NCBI GenBank assembly: GCA_034437555.1
Contig: DAOTTQ010000013.1
Location: 93,043-157,042, forward strand
DNA from: JANWYT01 sp034437555
GTDB lineage: Bacteria > Chloroflexota > Anaerolineae > Aggregatilineales > Phototrophicaceae
Direction: 5' to 3'
Length of the DNA: 64,000 bases
Positions 42,826-51,637 of the stretch are shown here, piece after piece (position 1 is the first letter of the stretch; each line of letters starts with the position of its first letter). Below the pieces are notes generated by a model that did no database searches, was not told where the DNA came from, and was given only the letters and a program-made list of their open reading frames with translations. Made by a program: the position numbers and the translations under genes.

Positions 42826-44832
42826 GTGTACGCACTTGACCATCTAAACGGCAAACAATTTGGTGATTTTGTGGTCGCAGAACGCATCGGACGGGGTGGG
42901 GCAGCTTCGGTGTATCGGGCGCGTCAGCAGTCTGTGGGACGTGATGTTGCGCTTAAAGTCATTGACCTTTCCGCTTTACAAGAACAAGACGATTTTCAAA
43001 AACGGTTTGCAAAAGAAGCAGAACTCATTGCGAAGCTAGAACATATTCATATCTTGCCCGTGTATGCGTATGGTATTGAGGGTGATAACGCTTATTTGGC
43101 AATGCGCCTTTTGCGGGGTGGGTCTTTGAAAGACTTGCTAAAGGGTGATGAGTCACTTTCATTAGATATGGCGTTAAAGCTATTTCGTCAGGTGGCGCAA
43201 GGGCTGGCTTATGCCCATAGTAAGGGCGTGATTCACCGTGACATTAAGCCCGCAAACGTGCTACTCGATGACAACCAAAACGCTTATTTAAGTGACTTTG
43301 GACTAGCAAAAGTAAATGCAGAGGCAGATATCACGCAAAATGATGTGATTGTAGGCACACTCACCTATATGTCGCCCGAACATTTGCGTGGAGAACGCTT
43401 AGACCAACGCACCGATGTTTATGGCATTGGCATTATGTTGTACGAGATGTTGTGTGGTCGTCCGCCGTTTACCACCGAAGAAGGCGAAGATAGTATTGTG
43501 GGCATGGTGTATAAGCACCTTGAAAAAATGCCCCCACCCATGAACGACTTCAACCCCAATATTTCACATGAACTAGAAACGGTGGTGATGCGCTCGCTTT
43601 CTAAGAATCGAGATGATCGCTATTTTGACATGAGCGAATTTGTAAAAGCCATTGACGGAGCCACAGGCGCAGGTAATAGCAGTGCATCCTTGCCACGCGC
43701 GGCGGTTAAATTTGCGGGGCAATCTAGCTCTCTTACAAAAGGCTTGCCATTGCCCACAACAAAGCAAAACCCTGTCGCGTTATGGGGTTTCGTGGGCGCG
43801 GTCATTTTGGCGGTGGTGGTGGGCGCAGTGGCATTATTGTCTAATCGTGCGCCCGACCCTGTGCCAACGCATACTGTTTTAGAAGGTGAAGTGGGCTTGT
43901 GGGATGCTTTCGAGCCGTCAGCAGAGCAGATTGCACTGGCACAACGTAAATTAGGGACAGAGGGCTTTGTGGCGGTGGTAGCGTGCAATTCCACCAGCGA
44001 ATACCATACCACGCTGACCCGTGAAATGACCTCACATTTACGCAGTAAAGGCTTGCGTTTTAAGGTGTATGATAGCCAAAGTGACGGCTATACCCAACGC
44101 CTAGAAATGGAAAAAGCTCTTACAGAAGGCGCAACGGCGTTTGTCCTTTGTCCCATTACCTATGACACCATTACGCAAACCCTAGACACCCTCAACGCCG
44201 AAAAGATTCCGTTTACGGCGGTTCATACGCCTCCTCAATATGTCGGTGGCTCTTATACCTCTACAGAAGATGCCGATTATCAAATGGGTAATGCGATTGG
44301 TACATTTGCGGGCAGTCGTCTAAACGAAGAAGGTAAGCAAGGCGAAGGCATCATCATTCTTGATTTTAGCGACATGGAGTCGATTGTAATTCGTGCCAAC
44401 GGTATTGAGGAGGGCATCCGTGGTGTGCTTCCCGAAGCCAACATTGTTGGGCGATACACGGGTGGCACACGCGATTTTGGCTATGAATCTGTGAAGAAAT
44501 TGCTGGAAGAGGGCGTAGAATTTAGCGTGATTGCCAGCATCAATGACGCGGGTTCTGTGGGGGCAGCCCAAGCCTTACAAGATGCGGGCGTGCCGTTTGA
44601 CGCTGTAGACATTTACAGCATTGATGCCGAACAATTGGTGGTAGAAAAAATTCAGCGTGGCGAATACTTTAGAGCCTCGCTAGAAGTGGGGCGCAGCCAA
44701 ACCGCCAAAGCTACCACCGACTTGATAGTACAAATGTTGGCGGGTGCTACTGTGCCAGAAATTATTGACATTCCAATGTCTAATATTGTTACCCAAGACA
44801 ACGCGGACGAACAACCCAACCTTGACGGCTAA
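42826..44832 (+). CDS. transmembrane Ser/Thr protein kinase with sugar-binding-type ectodomain
   Basis: A one-piece receptor kinase. N-terminal Hanks-type kinase (about 10-285): glycine loop IGRGGAASVY, Lys44 in VALKVID, HRDIKPANVLLDD, DFGLAK and the GTLTYMSPEHL activation segment. A single membrane helix (about 317-340, ALWGFVGAVILAVVVGAVAL) leads to a C-terminal periplasmic-binding-protein fold (about 375-660) of the ribose/galactose family type (FVAVVACNSTSEYHTTL; AFVLCPITYDTITQT; IIILDFSDMESIVIRANGIE; ASINDAGSVGAAQALQDAG). Most bacterial Ser/Thr receptor kinases carry PASTA or TPR domains instead. It should sense a small extracellular ligand, probably a sugar, and phosphorylate cytosolic targets. 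GTG start. Confidence 0.85.
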   Translation: MYALDHLNGKQFGDFVVAERIGRGGAASVYRARQQSVGRDVALKVIDLSALQEQDDFQKRFAKEAELIAKLEHIHILPVYAYGIEGDNAYLAMRLLRGGSLKDLLKGDESLSLDMALKLFRQVAQGLAYAHSKGVIHRDIKPANVLLDDNQNAYLSDFGLAKVNAEADITQNDVIVGTLTYMSPEHLRGERLDQRTDVYGIGIMLYEMLCGRPPFTTEEGEDSIVGMVYKHLEKMPPPMNDFNPNISHELETVVMRSLSKNRDDRYFDMSEFVKAIDGATGAGNSSASLPRAAVKFAGQSSSLTKGLPLPTTKQNPVALWGFVGAVILAVVVGAVALLSNRAPDPVPTHTVLEGEVGLWDAFEPSAEQIALAQRKLGTEGFVAVVACNSTSEYHTTLTREMTSHLRSKGLRFKVYDSQSDGYTQRLEMEKALTEGATAFVLCPITYDTITQTLDTLNAEKIPFTAVHTPPQYVGGSYTSTEDADYQMGNAIGTFAGSRLNEEGKQGEGIIILDFSDMESIVIRANGIEEGIRGVLPEANIVGRYTGGTRDFGYESVKKLLEEGVEFSVIASINDAGSVGAAQALQDAGVPFDAVDIYSIDAEQLVVEKIQRGEYFRASLEVGRSQTAKATTDLIVQMLAGATVPEIIDIPMSNIVTQDNADEQPNLDG

Positions 44833-44859
44833 CTTGTTCCTTTGCTATTCCCATAAAAC

Positions 44860-44889
44860 AAACAGCCCTCATCATTGTGAGGGCTGTTT
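44860..44889. terminator. bidirectional terminator
   Basis: AAACAGCCCTCA (44860-44871) pairs with TGAGGGCTGTTT (44878-44889) around a 6-base loop. It lies between the receptor kinase and the convergent recN gene. Confidence 0.8.
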
Positions 44890-44923
44890 AGTGTACGGGT
44901 TCTGGAACGGGTAGGCTACTATG

Positions 44924-46684
44924 TTAAGGCGTAGTCCTTAGCTCGGTTTTGCGGTGGCGTGCGCCCTGCAAAATTTCTTTTGCCGATTGCTGACCGCTTT
45001 CGCTGGTTGCGCCCATCATTTGTGCCAGTTCATCAATACGCTGTTCATCTTGCTCTAAAGAGATGATGAGCGTGGATGTGCGGTCATCTTTAAGCGTCTT
45101 TTGCACTTTATAGTGCTTGTCGCCAAAGCCCGCTAACTGGGGAAGGTGTGTAACGCACATCACCTGATGCCCTTGTGACAATGCCCACAGTTTTTCACCC
45201 ACCACTGCGCCAATGCGCCCGCCTAGTCCTTGGTCAATTTCATCAAAGATGAGGGTGGGGGTTTCGTCGGCTTGTGCCAACACGCGCTTAATTGCCAACA
45301 TAATACGGGCGGCTTCGCCACCACTGGCTACTTTTGCCAATGGGCGTAAGGGTTCGCCGGGGTTTGCGCTCATCATAAACTCTAGCTTGTCTAAGCCTGT
45401 CGTATCAAACGCATAACGCTTGCCATCTTTGCCATAACACCCTGTAGCCAGTTCTTCACGGTTCATTTGCACTTCAAAGCGCGTGTTCTCCATGCGTAGG
45501 TCGCCTAGCTCGCGGACAATGCGCTTGCTCATATTTTTGCCCGCAATCTCACGCACTTTGCTCATGCGTTCAGAAAGCTCACCAATATGGCGCAAAGTTT
45601 TTTCTTCTTGCGCCCGTAATTGCTCTAGGCGTTCCGAACTGTTCTCAATGCCTTCTAGCTCGGTTTGTGCGCGTTGGGCATACGCCGAGAGTGATTCAAT
45701 GCTATCGCATTGGTAACGCTTTTTAAGGGTTTTAATGAGTTCAATACGTTCTTCAATGGCATCAAGGCGTTTGGGGCTGTACTCTACTTCATCGGCATAG
45801 CTGGCGATGGTTAGGGCAAGATCTTGGGCGTTTTGGGCAAGGTCTTGGGCAATGGTGTTATCTTCATCTAGGGAAGCGTCTACTTTTGTCAGCTTGCTCA
45901 TTAGCAACGCTACCTGCATTAAGCCATCCACAATGGGCGTGCTTTCTAGGCTGTCATCACCACTAAGTAACACGCGAATTTCGGCGCAAAGGGTGGCAAT
46001 TTGCTCGCTGTTAGATAGACGCGTGCGCTCGGCGATGAGGCCAGTGTCTTCGTTGGTTTGTAGCTGTGCCACTGTAATTTCTTCTATGGCATAGCGTAGG
46101 CGTTCTGCACGACGCTCTATTTGGGCTTTGTCGTCTGTTAGGGTTTTTATCTCACCCCTTAGCGTGCCTAGTGTGTTGACCACTGTCGTTAATGCCAGCC
46201 GTACTTCCAGTAAATCGGCGTAACGGTCTAGTAAATCCACATGATAGCGTGGCTTAAAGAGTGAAAGATGGGTGCTTTGCCCGTGAATGTCTATCAGTTC
46301 TTCGCCTACTTCACGCAAAATATCATGGCTAACGCTAATGCCATTAATGCGCCCTTGTGTGCGCCCGTTGGTGCGTACTTCACGGGTTAGCGTGATAAAT
46401 TTTACTTCTTCGGGGCTGGCAATTAGGTCTTCACGCTCTAGGATGGGCAAGACGCGGGCTTGTACGCGCTCATCAAGGACAAACACGCCTTCAATGACGG
46501 CTTTTTCCTTGCCACTACGTACTGCCCCGCCATCGGCTTTTCCGCCTACCAGCAGTTCAACGGCATCAATGATAATGGACTTACCCGCGCCTGTTTCGCC
46601 AGTGATGACGTTAAACCCCGCCGAAAACGAGAGCGTTAACTGGTCGATGATGGCAAAGTCTTGGATGCGAATCTCTTCTAACAT
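44924..46684 (-). CDS. recN: DNA repair protein RecN
   Basis: An SMC-like ATPase acting in double-strand break repair. Walker A GFNVITGETGAGKSIIIDAV near residues 22-41, a long coiled coil (for example LRYAIEEITVAQLQTN), the ABC signature in VASGGEAARIMLAIKRVLAQ and the Walker B LIFDEIDQGLGG. Length 586 is standard. It follows nadK after 9 bases, an arrangement common in bacteria. Start is an ATG 9 bases beyond the nadK stop. Confidence 0.95.
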   Translation of the reverse strand: MLEEIRIQDFAIIDQLTLSFSAGFNVITGETGAGKSIIIDAVELLVGGKADGGAVRSGKEKAVIEGVFVLDERVQARVLPILEREDLIASPEEVKFITLTREVRTNGRTQGRINGISVSHDILREVGEELIDIHGQSTHLSLFKPRYHVDLLDRYADLLEVRLALTTVVNTLGTLRGEIKTLTDDKAQIERRAERLRYAIEEITVAQLQTNEDTGLIAERTRLSNSEQIATLCAEIRVLLSGDDSLESTPIVDGLMQVALLMSKLTKVDASLDEDNTIAQDLAQNAQDLALTIASYADEVEYSPKRLDAIEERIELIKTLKKRYQCDSIESLSAYAQRAQTELEGIENSSERLEQLRAQEEKTLRHIGELSERMSKVREIAGKNMSKRIVRELGDLRMENTRFEVQMNREELATGCYGKDGKRYAFDTTGLDKLEFMMSANPGEPLRPLAKVASGGEAARIMLAIKRVLAQADETPTLIFDEIDQGLGGRIGAVVGEKLWALSQGHQVMCVTHLPQLAGFGDKHYKVQKTLKDDRTSTLIISLEQDEQRIDELAQMMGATSESGQQSAKEILQGARHRKTELRTTP

Positions 46685-46693
46685 ATCGCCTTC

Positions 46694-47575
46694 TTAATCT
46701 TCTAACTCACTAAGTACCCCGTCAACGCGCCGATTGATGCGGGGTTCTAGCTTGTCTAAGAGTGACCGATAAAAATAGCTTTTGGGGCGCATTCTTACAA
46801 AGTGGCTGGGGTAGTGGCTGGCACGCACATACAGCGTATCCGCATCCCCTAGCATCCCTAATAACGTACCGTCTGCGGTAATGGTAACAGAGTTACGGTT
46901 GCTGGGGCTTGGGCGTACTGCTACCGTAGAACCCTCGCTTAAAATAATGGGTCTATCCATGCTAAGGTGGGGTGCGGATGGCACAATCAGGATATTTTTA
47001 AGGTCAGGGGGCAAAATGGGACCCCCAGAAGCCAGCGCATACGCTGTAGAACCCGTTGGGGTGGCAATAATAAGCCCATCGGCGTTATAGGTGGTTGTCC
47101 AGTGGTTATCAATGTAGGTGTCGAGCTGTACCATGTTGCCCATCATATTCCCACTAATCACAAAGTCGTTTAGGGCTTCGCCTTCAATGAGGGTTTCTTT
47201 GCCTCGTTTAAGGGTGGCATGAATCATCATGCGTGTTTCTAGCCAATAATCACCTGCCAAGAGCTTATCGAGGGCAGTTTCCCATTCACTAACGGCTTGT
47301 ACTTCGGTTAAGAAGCCCAGCCTGCCCATATTAATCCCTAGCATGGGGACGTTGTGCTTTGCGCACACCCTACCCGCCTTAAGCATTGCGCCATCTCCGC
47401 CAATTGCCACAACTATTTGTGCGGTAGGGACATCAGCTTGAATACTATTTTCGTCCCATTGGGTATGAGACCACGTTTTAATGCCACGGGCTTTTAGGCT
47501 GTTCACAATGCCCTCCGCAGTTGGCGTGGTTTGTGGACGATGAGGGTGAGCAAGAACGCCAATACAATTCAACAT
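46694..47575 (-). CDS. nadK: NAD kinase
   Basis: Phosphorylates NAD to NADP. Motifs: GGDG in VVAIGGDGAMLKAGRV, MLGINMGRLGFLTE, and YNADGLIIATPTGSTAYALA with ASGGPI. Length about 293 from the ATG at 47575, which gives the usual start LNCIGVLAHPHRP; a longer frame from a TTG at 47626 is less likely. First gene of the nadK-recN operon, divergent from the phosphate transport genes. Confidence 0.94.
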   Translation of the reverse strand: MLNCIGVLAHPHRPQTTPTAEGIVNSLKARGIKTWSHTQWDENSIQADVPTAQIVVAIGGDGAMLKAGRVCAKHNVPMLGINMGRLGFLTEVQAVSEWETALDKLLAGDYWLETRMMIHATLKRGKETLIEGEALNDFVISGNMMGNMVQLDTYIDNHWTTTYNADGLIIATPTGSTAYALASGGPILPPDLKNILIVPSAPHLSMDRPIILSEGSTVAVRPSPSNRNSVTITADGTLLGMLGDADTLYVRASHYPSHFVRMRPKSYFYRSLLDKLEPRINRRVDGVLSELED

Positions 47576-47773
47576 GAGCGCGATAGCCTTTACTGTGTGC
47601 GAATGACATCCTTTATCATAGCGCAACTTTTGGCTTTTACATAGAATAGCACAATTGTTCTTTTTTGAGAAGATTTAACATTCATTCCCTTTACACTTAA
47701 TACGCACCACTTATGCTGTTTATTGAGAAAGCAAGTGCGCTTTGAGTGAAGGCTTATGATGAGGATTTGAACG

Positions 47774-48763
47774 ATGACGAAAACTCGTTGGTTAATGTTA
47801 CTCTGTTTGGTGTGTGTGTTTGGTGTGGGTGCTATGGCACAAGAAGCCACGCCAGAAATGACCCCAGAGGCAACACAAGAAGTAGAAGTAACACCTGTTT
47901 TACTAGACGCTATAGACCCGTTTGATGTTTCTGGCAATATGGTGATTGCGGGTAGTTCTACAGTAAACCCACTTACACAACGGATGATAGATTCGTTTAT
48001 TGATGATGGCTTCATAGATACGATTGTCAATGAAGGTGGCGGAACAGGCGCAGGATTTGAACGCTTTTGCATTAGTGGCGAAACCGACATTGCTAACGCC
48101 AGCCGTGCGATTAGAGACAGCGAAATAGAGGCTTGCGAAGCTAACGGGCGCACCCCGATTGAGTTTAGAGTGGGGACAGACGCGCTGGCAGTGGTGGTAA
48201 CTCGCGAGAATGACTTCATCGAAGACCTAACATTAGAAGAACTGGCACTAGCTTTTAGCACCGCCGCCACATGGGACGAAGTGCGCGAAGGCTTTCCTAA
48301 TGAACCTATCTTTCGTTATGCGGCGGGCGTAGACAGCGGGACGTTTGATTATTTTGTAGAAGCGGTCTTCGATACAGATGAAGCACCACTTCTAGAATCG
48401 TCTAACTTACAACTGAGTGAAGATGATAACGTGCTAGTACGCGGTGTCATCGGTAATCCCTACGCCATTGGCTTCTTTGGGTTTGCCTATTATGTAGAAA
48501 ACGTCGAAACGCTAAACGCCATTAGTATTAACGGCGTTGTGCCTACAGAAGAAACCACCGAAGACGGTACGTATCCTTTGGCGCGTCCATTATTCATTTA
48601 TAGCGATGCAGACATCATGCAAGAGAAGCCACAAGTGGCAGATTTTATCAGCTACTACCTAAGCAATGTCAACCAATACATCATTTCTGTGGGCTATTTT
48701 CCAGCTTCTATTGAAGCTCTTAACACAGCAAAGCAAAATTGGCTAGAAGCGATAGCGCGCTAA
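47774..48763 (+). CDS. pstS: phosphate ABC transporter substrate-binding protein PstS (first copy)
   Basis: A secreted phosphate-binding protein. Signal peptide WLMLLCLVCVFGVGAMAQ. The binding core has VIAGSSTVNPLTQRMIDSF, GGGTGAGFERFCISGETDI, ANASRAIRDSEIEAC and FRVGTDALAVVV, then GVDSGTFDYFVEAVFD. A short acidic/Thr linker follows the signal. Its own terminator follows, so it can be expressed without pstCAB. It is paralogous to the protein at 49008 but without the FAS1 domain. Confidence 0.9.
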   Translation: MTKTRWLMLLCLVCVFGVGAMAQEATPEMTPEATQEVEVTPVLLDAIDPFDVSGNMVIAGSSTVNPLTQRMIDSFIDDGFIDTIVNEGGGTGAGFERFCISGETDIANASRAIRDSEIEACEANGRTPIEFRVGTDALAVVVTRENDFIEDLTLEELALAFSTAATWDEVREGFPNEPIFRYAAGVDSGTFDYFVEAVFDTDEAPLLESSNLQLSEDDNVLVRGVIGNPYAIGFFGFAYYVENVETLNAISINGVVPTEETTEDGTYPLARPLFIYSDADIMQEKPQVADFISYYLSNVNQYIISVGYFPASIEALNTAKQNWLEAIAR

Positions 48764-48808
48764 ACGCAATAAAAGGGTATTTTTTGCCAATTAAAAGTGA
48801 TAAAACGT

Positions 48809-48844
48809 AAAAAAGGGGCAGAATAGGGATTTCGCCCCTTTTTT
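48809..48844 (+). terminator. terminator after the first pstS
   Basis: AAAAAAGGGGC (48809-48819) pairs with GCCCCTTTTTT (48834-48844) around a 14-base loop, with the U-tract included. It separates the first pstS from the FAS1-PstS gene. Confidence 0.8.
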
Positions 48845-49007
48845 GCTGTGTGGTTAGCGTATTAAAAAAACTTAACGAAGCCGTTTTGATTCTTAAAATG
48901 GTAGGGAAGGAACTTTAACCAAAGGCGTTTAATCTACAAACACGGGCAAAAACGCCCGCAAAGAATGATTGCATCGTTCAAGACAAAACTCTAGGAGAAA
49001 GAACTAT

Positions 49008-50363
49008 ATGTTGAAGTTACGCGCCCTGATTACCGCCATTGCACTCGTACTTGCAGTATCTGTTACGAGCATGGCACAAGAACAAACCATTGTAGAAATT
49101 GCCGCTGGCAACCCAGACTTTTCCACTTTGGTTGAATTGGTAACTGCTGCTGGCTTAGTGGAAACACTTTCTGGCGAAGGTCCTTTCACTGTTTTCGCCC
49201 CCACCAACGAAGCCTTTGCAGCCATTCCCCCCTTCGTAGTTGAATATTTGCTTGCAAATCCCGAAGTTCTCTCTGCCGTCCTAACCTACCATGTGCTTCC
49301 CGGTAAGGTACTAAGCGCAGACGTGACCGATATGATGGCAGCCACAGTCAATGGCGACAGCATCACCGTCACCACCGACATGGGCGTAATGCTTGATGGC
49401 GTTGCTACCGTTATCACCGCCGACATCGAAGCCAGCAACGGCGTGATTCACGTCATTGATGCTGTGATTCTTCCCGAAATCACCCTTCCAGAAGTGGATG
49501 CCCTTAGCGTAAGCGACAACGTCATCGCCGCCGGTAGCTCCACCGTATTCCCAGTAACAGAACGCATGGCTGACCTCTTCAACCAAGACGGTTTCGCTGG
49601 CACAATCACCGTTGACAGCATCGGCTCTGGTGCAGGTTTGGAACGCTTCTGCGTTGCAGCCGAAACCGACATCGCCAATGCTAGCCGTGGCATCCGTGAC
49701 ACCGAAATTGAAGCATGCACCGGCAACGGTCGTAGCGTAGTGGAATTCTACATTGGTATTGATGCCCTAGCCGTTGTTGTTAGCACCGCTAATGACTTCG
49801 TAACCGACTTGACCCTTGAAGAACTTGCCGCTATTTTTGGTGGCACAGCCGTAACATGGGCAGACGTGCGCGCTGAATGGCCCGCAGAAAACATCCTCAA
49901 GTTTAGCCCTGGCACAGACAGCGGCACCTATGACTTCTTTGTAGAAGAAGTGCTAGATGACAATGCCGAAGGTATCTTGAACGCCGCCGACATCCAATTC
50001 AGCGAAGACGACAACGTCCTCGTACAAGGTGTTGAAGGTAGCCCCTACGCCATTGGTTTCTTTGGTTATGCTTACTTCGTTGAAAACGCCGAAGCCCTCA
50101 AAGCCATTAGCCTTGACGGTATCGAACCCGACGCAGTTAATGCTGAATCGGGTGAATACCCCCTCAGCCGTCCTTTGTACATCTACAGTGCAGTTGAAAT
50201 TTTGGCAGAAAAACCCCAAGTCGCTTCTTTCATCAGCTACTACCTAAGCAACGTCAACAGCCAATTGGGTACAGCAGATGGTCAAATTGGTTACTTCCCA
50301 GTGTCCAAATACTCCATGAGCGTAAACCGCGTGGTGTTGGCTGCCTTGACTGCTGGTAACTAA
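49008..50363 (+). CDS. pstS: FAS1-PstS fusion protein (phosphate binding with fasciclin domain)
   Basis: A secreted two-domain protein of 451 residues. Signal peptide ALITAIALVLAVSVTSMAQ, then a FAS1 (fasciclin) domain (about 27-152: PFTVFAPTNEAFAAIP, YHVLPGKVLS, NGVIHVIDAVILPE), then a PstS fold (about 165-451: VIAAGSSTVFPVTERMADLF, SGAGLERFCVAAETDIANAS, SPGTDSGTYDFFVEEVLD). FAS1 domains mediate adhesion; their fusion to a phosphate-binding protein is unusual. The ATG at 49008 is supported by AGGAGAAAG. It precedes pstC with a strong hairpin between, which may make it more abundant than the permease. Confidence 0.88.
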   Translation: MLKLRALITAIALVLAVSVTSMAQEQTIVEIAAGNPDFSTLVELVTAAGLVETLSGEGPFTVFAPTNEAFAAIPPFVVEYLLANPEVLSAVLTYHVLPGKVLSADVTDMMAATVNGDSITVTTDMGVMLDGVATVITADIEASNGVIHVIDAVILPEITLPEVDALSVSDNVIAAGSSTVFPVTERMADLFNQDGFAGTITVDSIGSGAGLERFCVAAETDIANASRGIRDTEIEACTGNGRSVVEFYIGIDALAVVVSTANDFVTDLTLEELAAIFGGTAVTWADVRAEWPAENILKFSPGTDSGTYDFFVEEVLDDNAEGILNAADIQFSEDDNVLVQGVEGSPYAIGFFGYAYFVENAEALKAISLDGIEPDAVNAESGEYPLSRPLYIYSAVEILAEKPQVASFISYYLSNVNSQLGTADGQIGYFPVSKYSMSVNRVVLAALTAGN

Positions 50364-50400
50364 TTGTAGTCGTCACAAAAGAACCGTAGTGTAATCAACG

Positions 50401-50427
50401 GGGGAAGGGGCAACCCTTTCCCCGCTT
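50401..50427 (+). terminator. attenuating hairpin between FAS1-pstS and pstC
   Basis: GGGGAAGGGG (50401-50410) pairs with CCCTTTCCCC (50414-50423), one G-T wobble, 3-base loop, followed by GCTTTTG. It probably reduces read-through into pstCAB, as often found between binding-protein and permease genes. Confidence 0.6.
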
Positions 50428-50458
50428 TTGTTTAATAGCAGAGGATGTATAGAGAGAC

Positions 50459-51637
50459 ATGGCACAAAGCAAAGTGAGAGCGCAGATGAACGAGCGCGAG
50501 GGGGGCTTGCAAAAACGCTTCCGCCCGTTGGATGACTCCATACGTTACGTCCTATTTGTGTGTGGTGCGTTATCTGTTTTAACCACCATCGGTATCGTGA
50601 TTGTTTTGGGAAGCGAAGCCCTAAACTTCTTTACAAGCTATGGCGAAATTGACTCTAATAACAAGATAATTATCGAGCTTAGTGAAACCAGCACAGCCTT
50701 AGATGTAACAGAAGGTGGTTTGCCTTTACGCCTGAATGACATTCTACGCGTGCAAAGTAGCGACGAACTTTTGCTCATTACCGAAGTTGTTGACAGCGAC
50801 ACTGTCGTTGTAGAGCGTGGGTATGATGGCACAGAACCTACTGCCCATGAAATCGGTAAAGAAGTGTTTATTGCTAAGGAAGTGACGCTGACAGAGTTTT
50901 TTACGGGTACGCGCTGGCAACCACAAATTGGCAACTTTGGCGTTTGGCCCCTTCTCACAGCTACTATCAACGTTAGTTTGATTGCATTGTTTGTGGCAGT
51001 GCCAATTGGCTTAGGAACGGCAATTTACCTTAGTGAGTATGCCTCTGAACGAACAAGAAGCATCCTCAAACCTACTTTGGAAATTCTCGCGGGTATCCCT
51101 ACAGTGGTGCTTGGATATTTTGCGTTAACGTTTATGACCCCCCTACTACGCGGTATTTTTGGGGCAGATACAGTACAGGTGTACAATCAGCTTTCTGCGG
51201 GCTTGGTGGTGGGCTTTATGATTGTTCCCCTCATTAGCACCGTCAGCGAAGATGCTATTCGTGCAGTACCCCGTGCGCTTAAAGAAGCCTCACTAGGGCT
51301 AGGCGCAACACGCTTTGAAACCGCCACTCGTGTTCTATTGCCTGCTGCGCTTTCGGGCGTGATTGCGGCGTTCATTTTGGCAGGCTCGCGTGCCTTTGGT
51401 GAAACCATGATTGTTGCAGTAGCGGCAGGCGCGGGTCCTAATTTGACCATAAATCCATTTGAAGCTGCCGAAACCATTACGGGGCATATTGCCCGCATTA
51501 GTACTGGCGACCTTAGCTATGGCTCGATGGACTATAAAAGCCTCTTTTCGTTAGGTTTGGTGCTGTTTGGTGTGACCCTGACGCTAAATCTCATCAGCAA
51601 TTACATTACAGCACGCTTCCGTGAGGTGTATCAATAA
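50459..51637 (+). CDS. pstC: phosphate ABC transporter permease PstC with extracytoplasmic insertion
   Basis: The PstC permease subunit. TM1 (about 30-50) is followed by an ~80-residue insertion (62-142) before the family segment FFTGTRWQPQIGNFGVWPLL. The remaining helices (ATINVSLIALFVAVPIGLGT, AALSGVIAAFILAGSRAFGE) and the EAA-type loop (ALKEASLGLGATRFETATRV) are normal. Within the insertion, TVVVERGYDGTEPTAHEIGK looks like a beta-rich repeat common in phage adaptor proteins. Its stop overlaps the start of pstA (TAATG). Confidence 0.92.
   Translation: MAQSKVRAQMNEREGGLQKRFRPLDDSIRYVLFVCGALSVLTTIGIVIVLGSEALNFFTSYGEIDSNNKIIIELSETSTALDVTEGGLPLRLNDILRVQSSDELLLITEVVDSDTVVVERGYDGTEPTAHEIGKEVFIAKEVTLTEFFTGTRWQPQIGNFGVWPLLTATINVSLIALFVAVPIGLGTAIYLSEYASERTRSILKPTLEILAGIPTVVLGYFALTFMTPLLRGIFGADTVQVYNQLSAGLVVGFMIVPLISTVSEDAIRAVPRALKEASLGLGATRFETATRVLLPAALSGVIAAFILAGSRAFGETMIVAVAAGAGPNLTINPFEAAETITGHIARISTGDLSYGSMDYKSLFSLGLVLFGVTLTLNLISNYITARFREVYQ

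Noticed and set aside
47576..47773. Possible Pho box upstream of the first pstS
   Set aside because: TTAACA and TTTACA-like words are present but their spacing does not match known PhoB or PhoP sites.
31741..48920. Identical 14-mer AAGGAACTTTAACC at 31741-31754 and 48907-48920
   Set aside because: At the first site it is the RBS region of a gene and at the second it lies in an intergenic stretch; without symmetry it is most likely chance.
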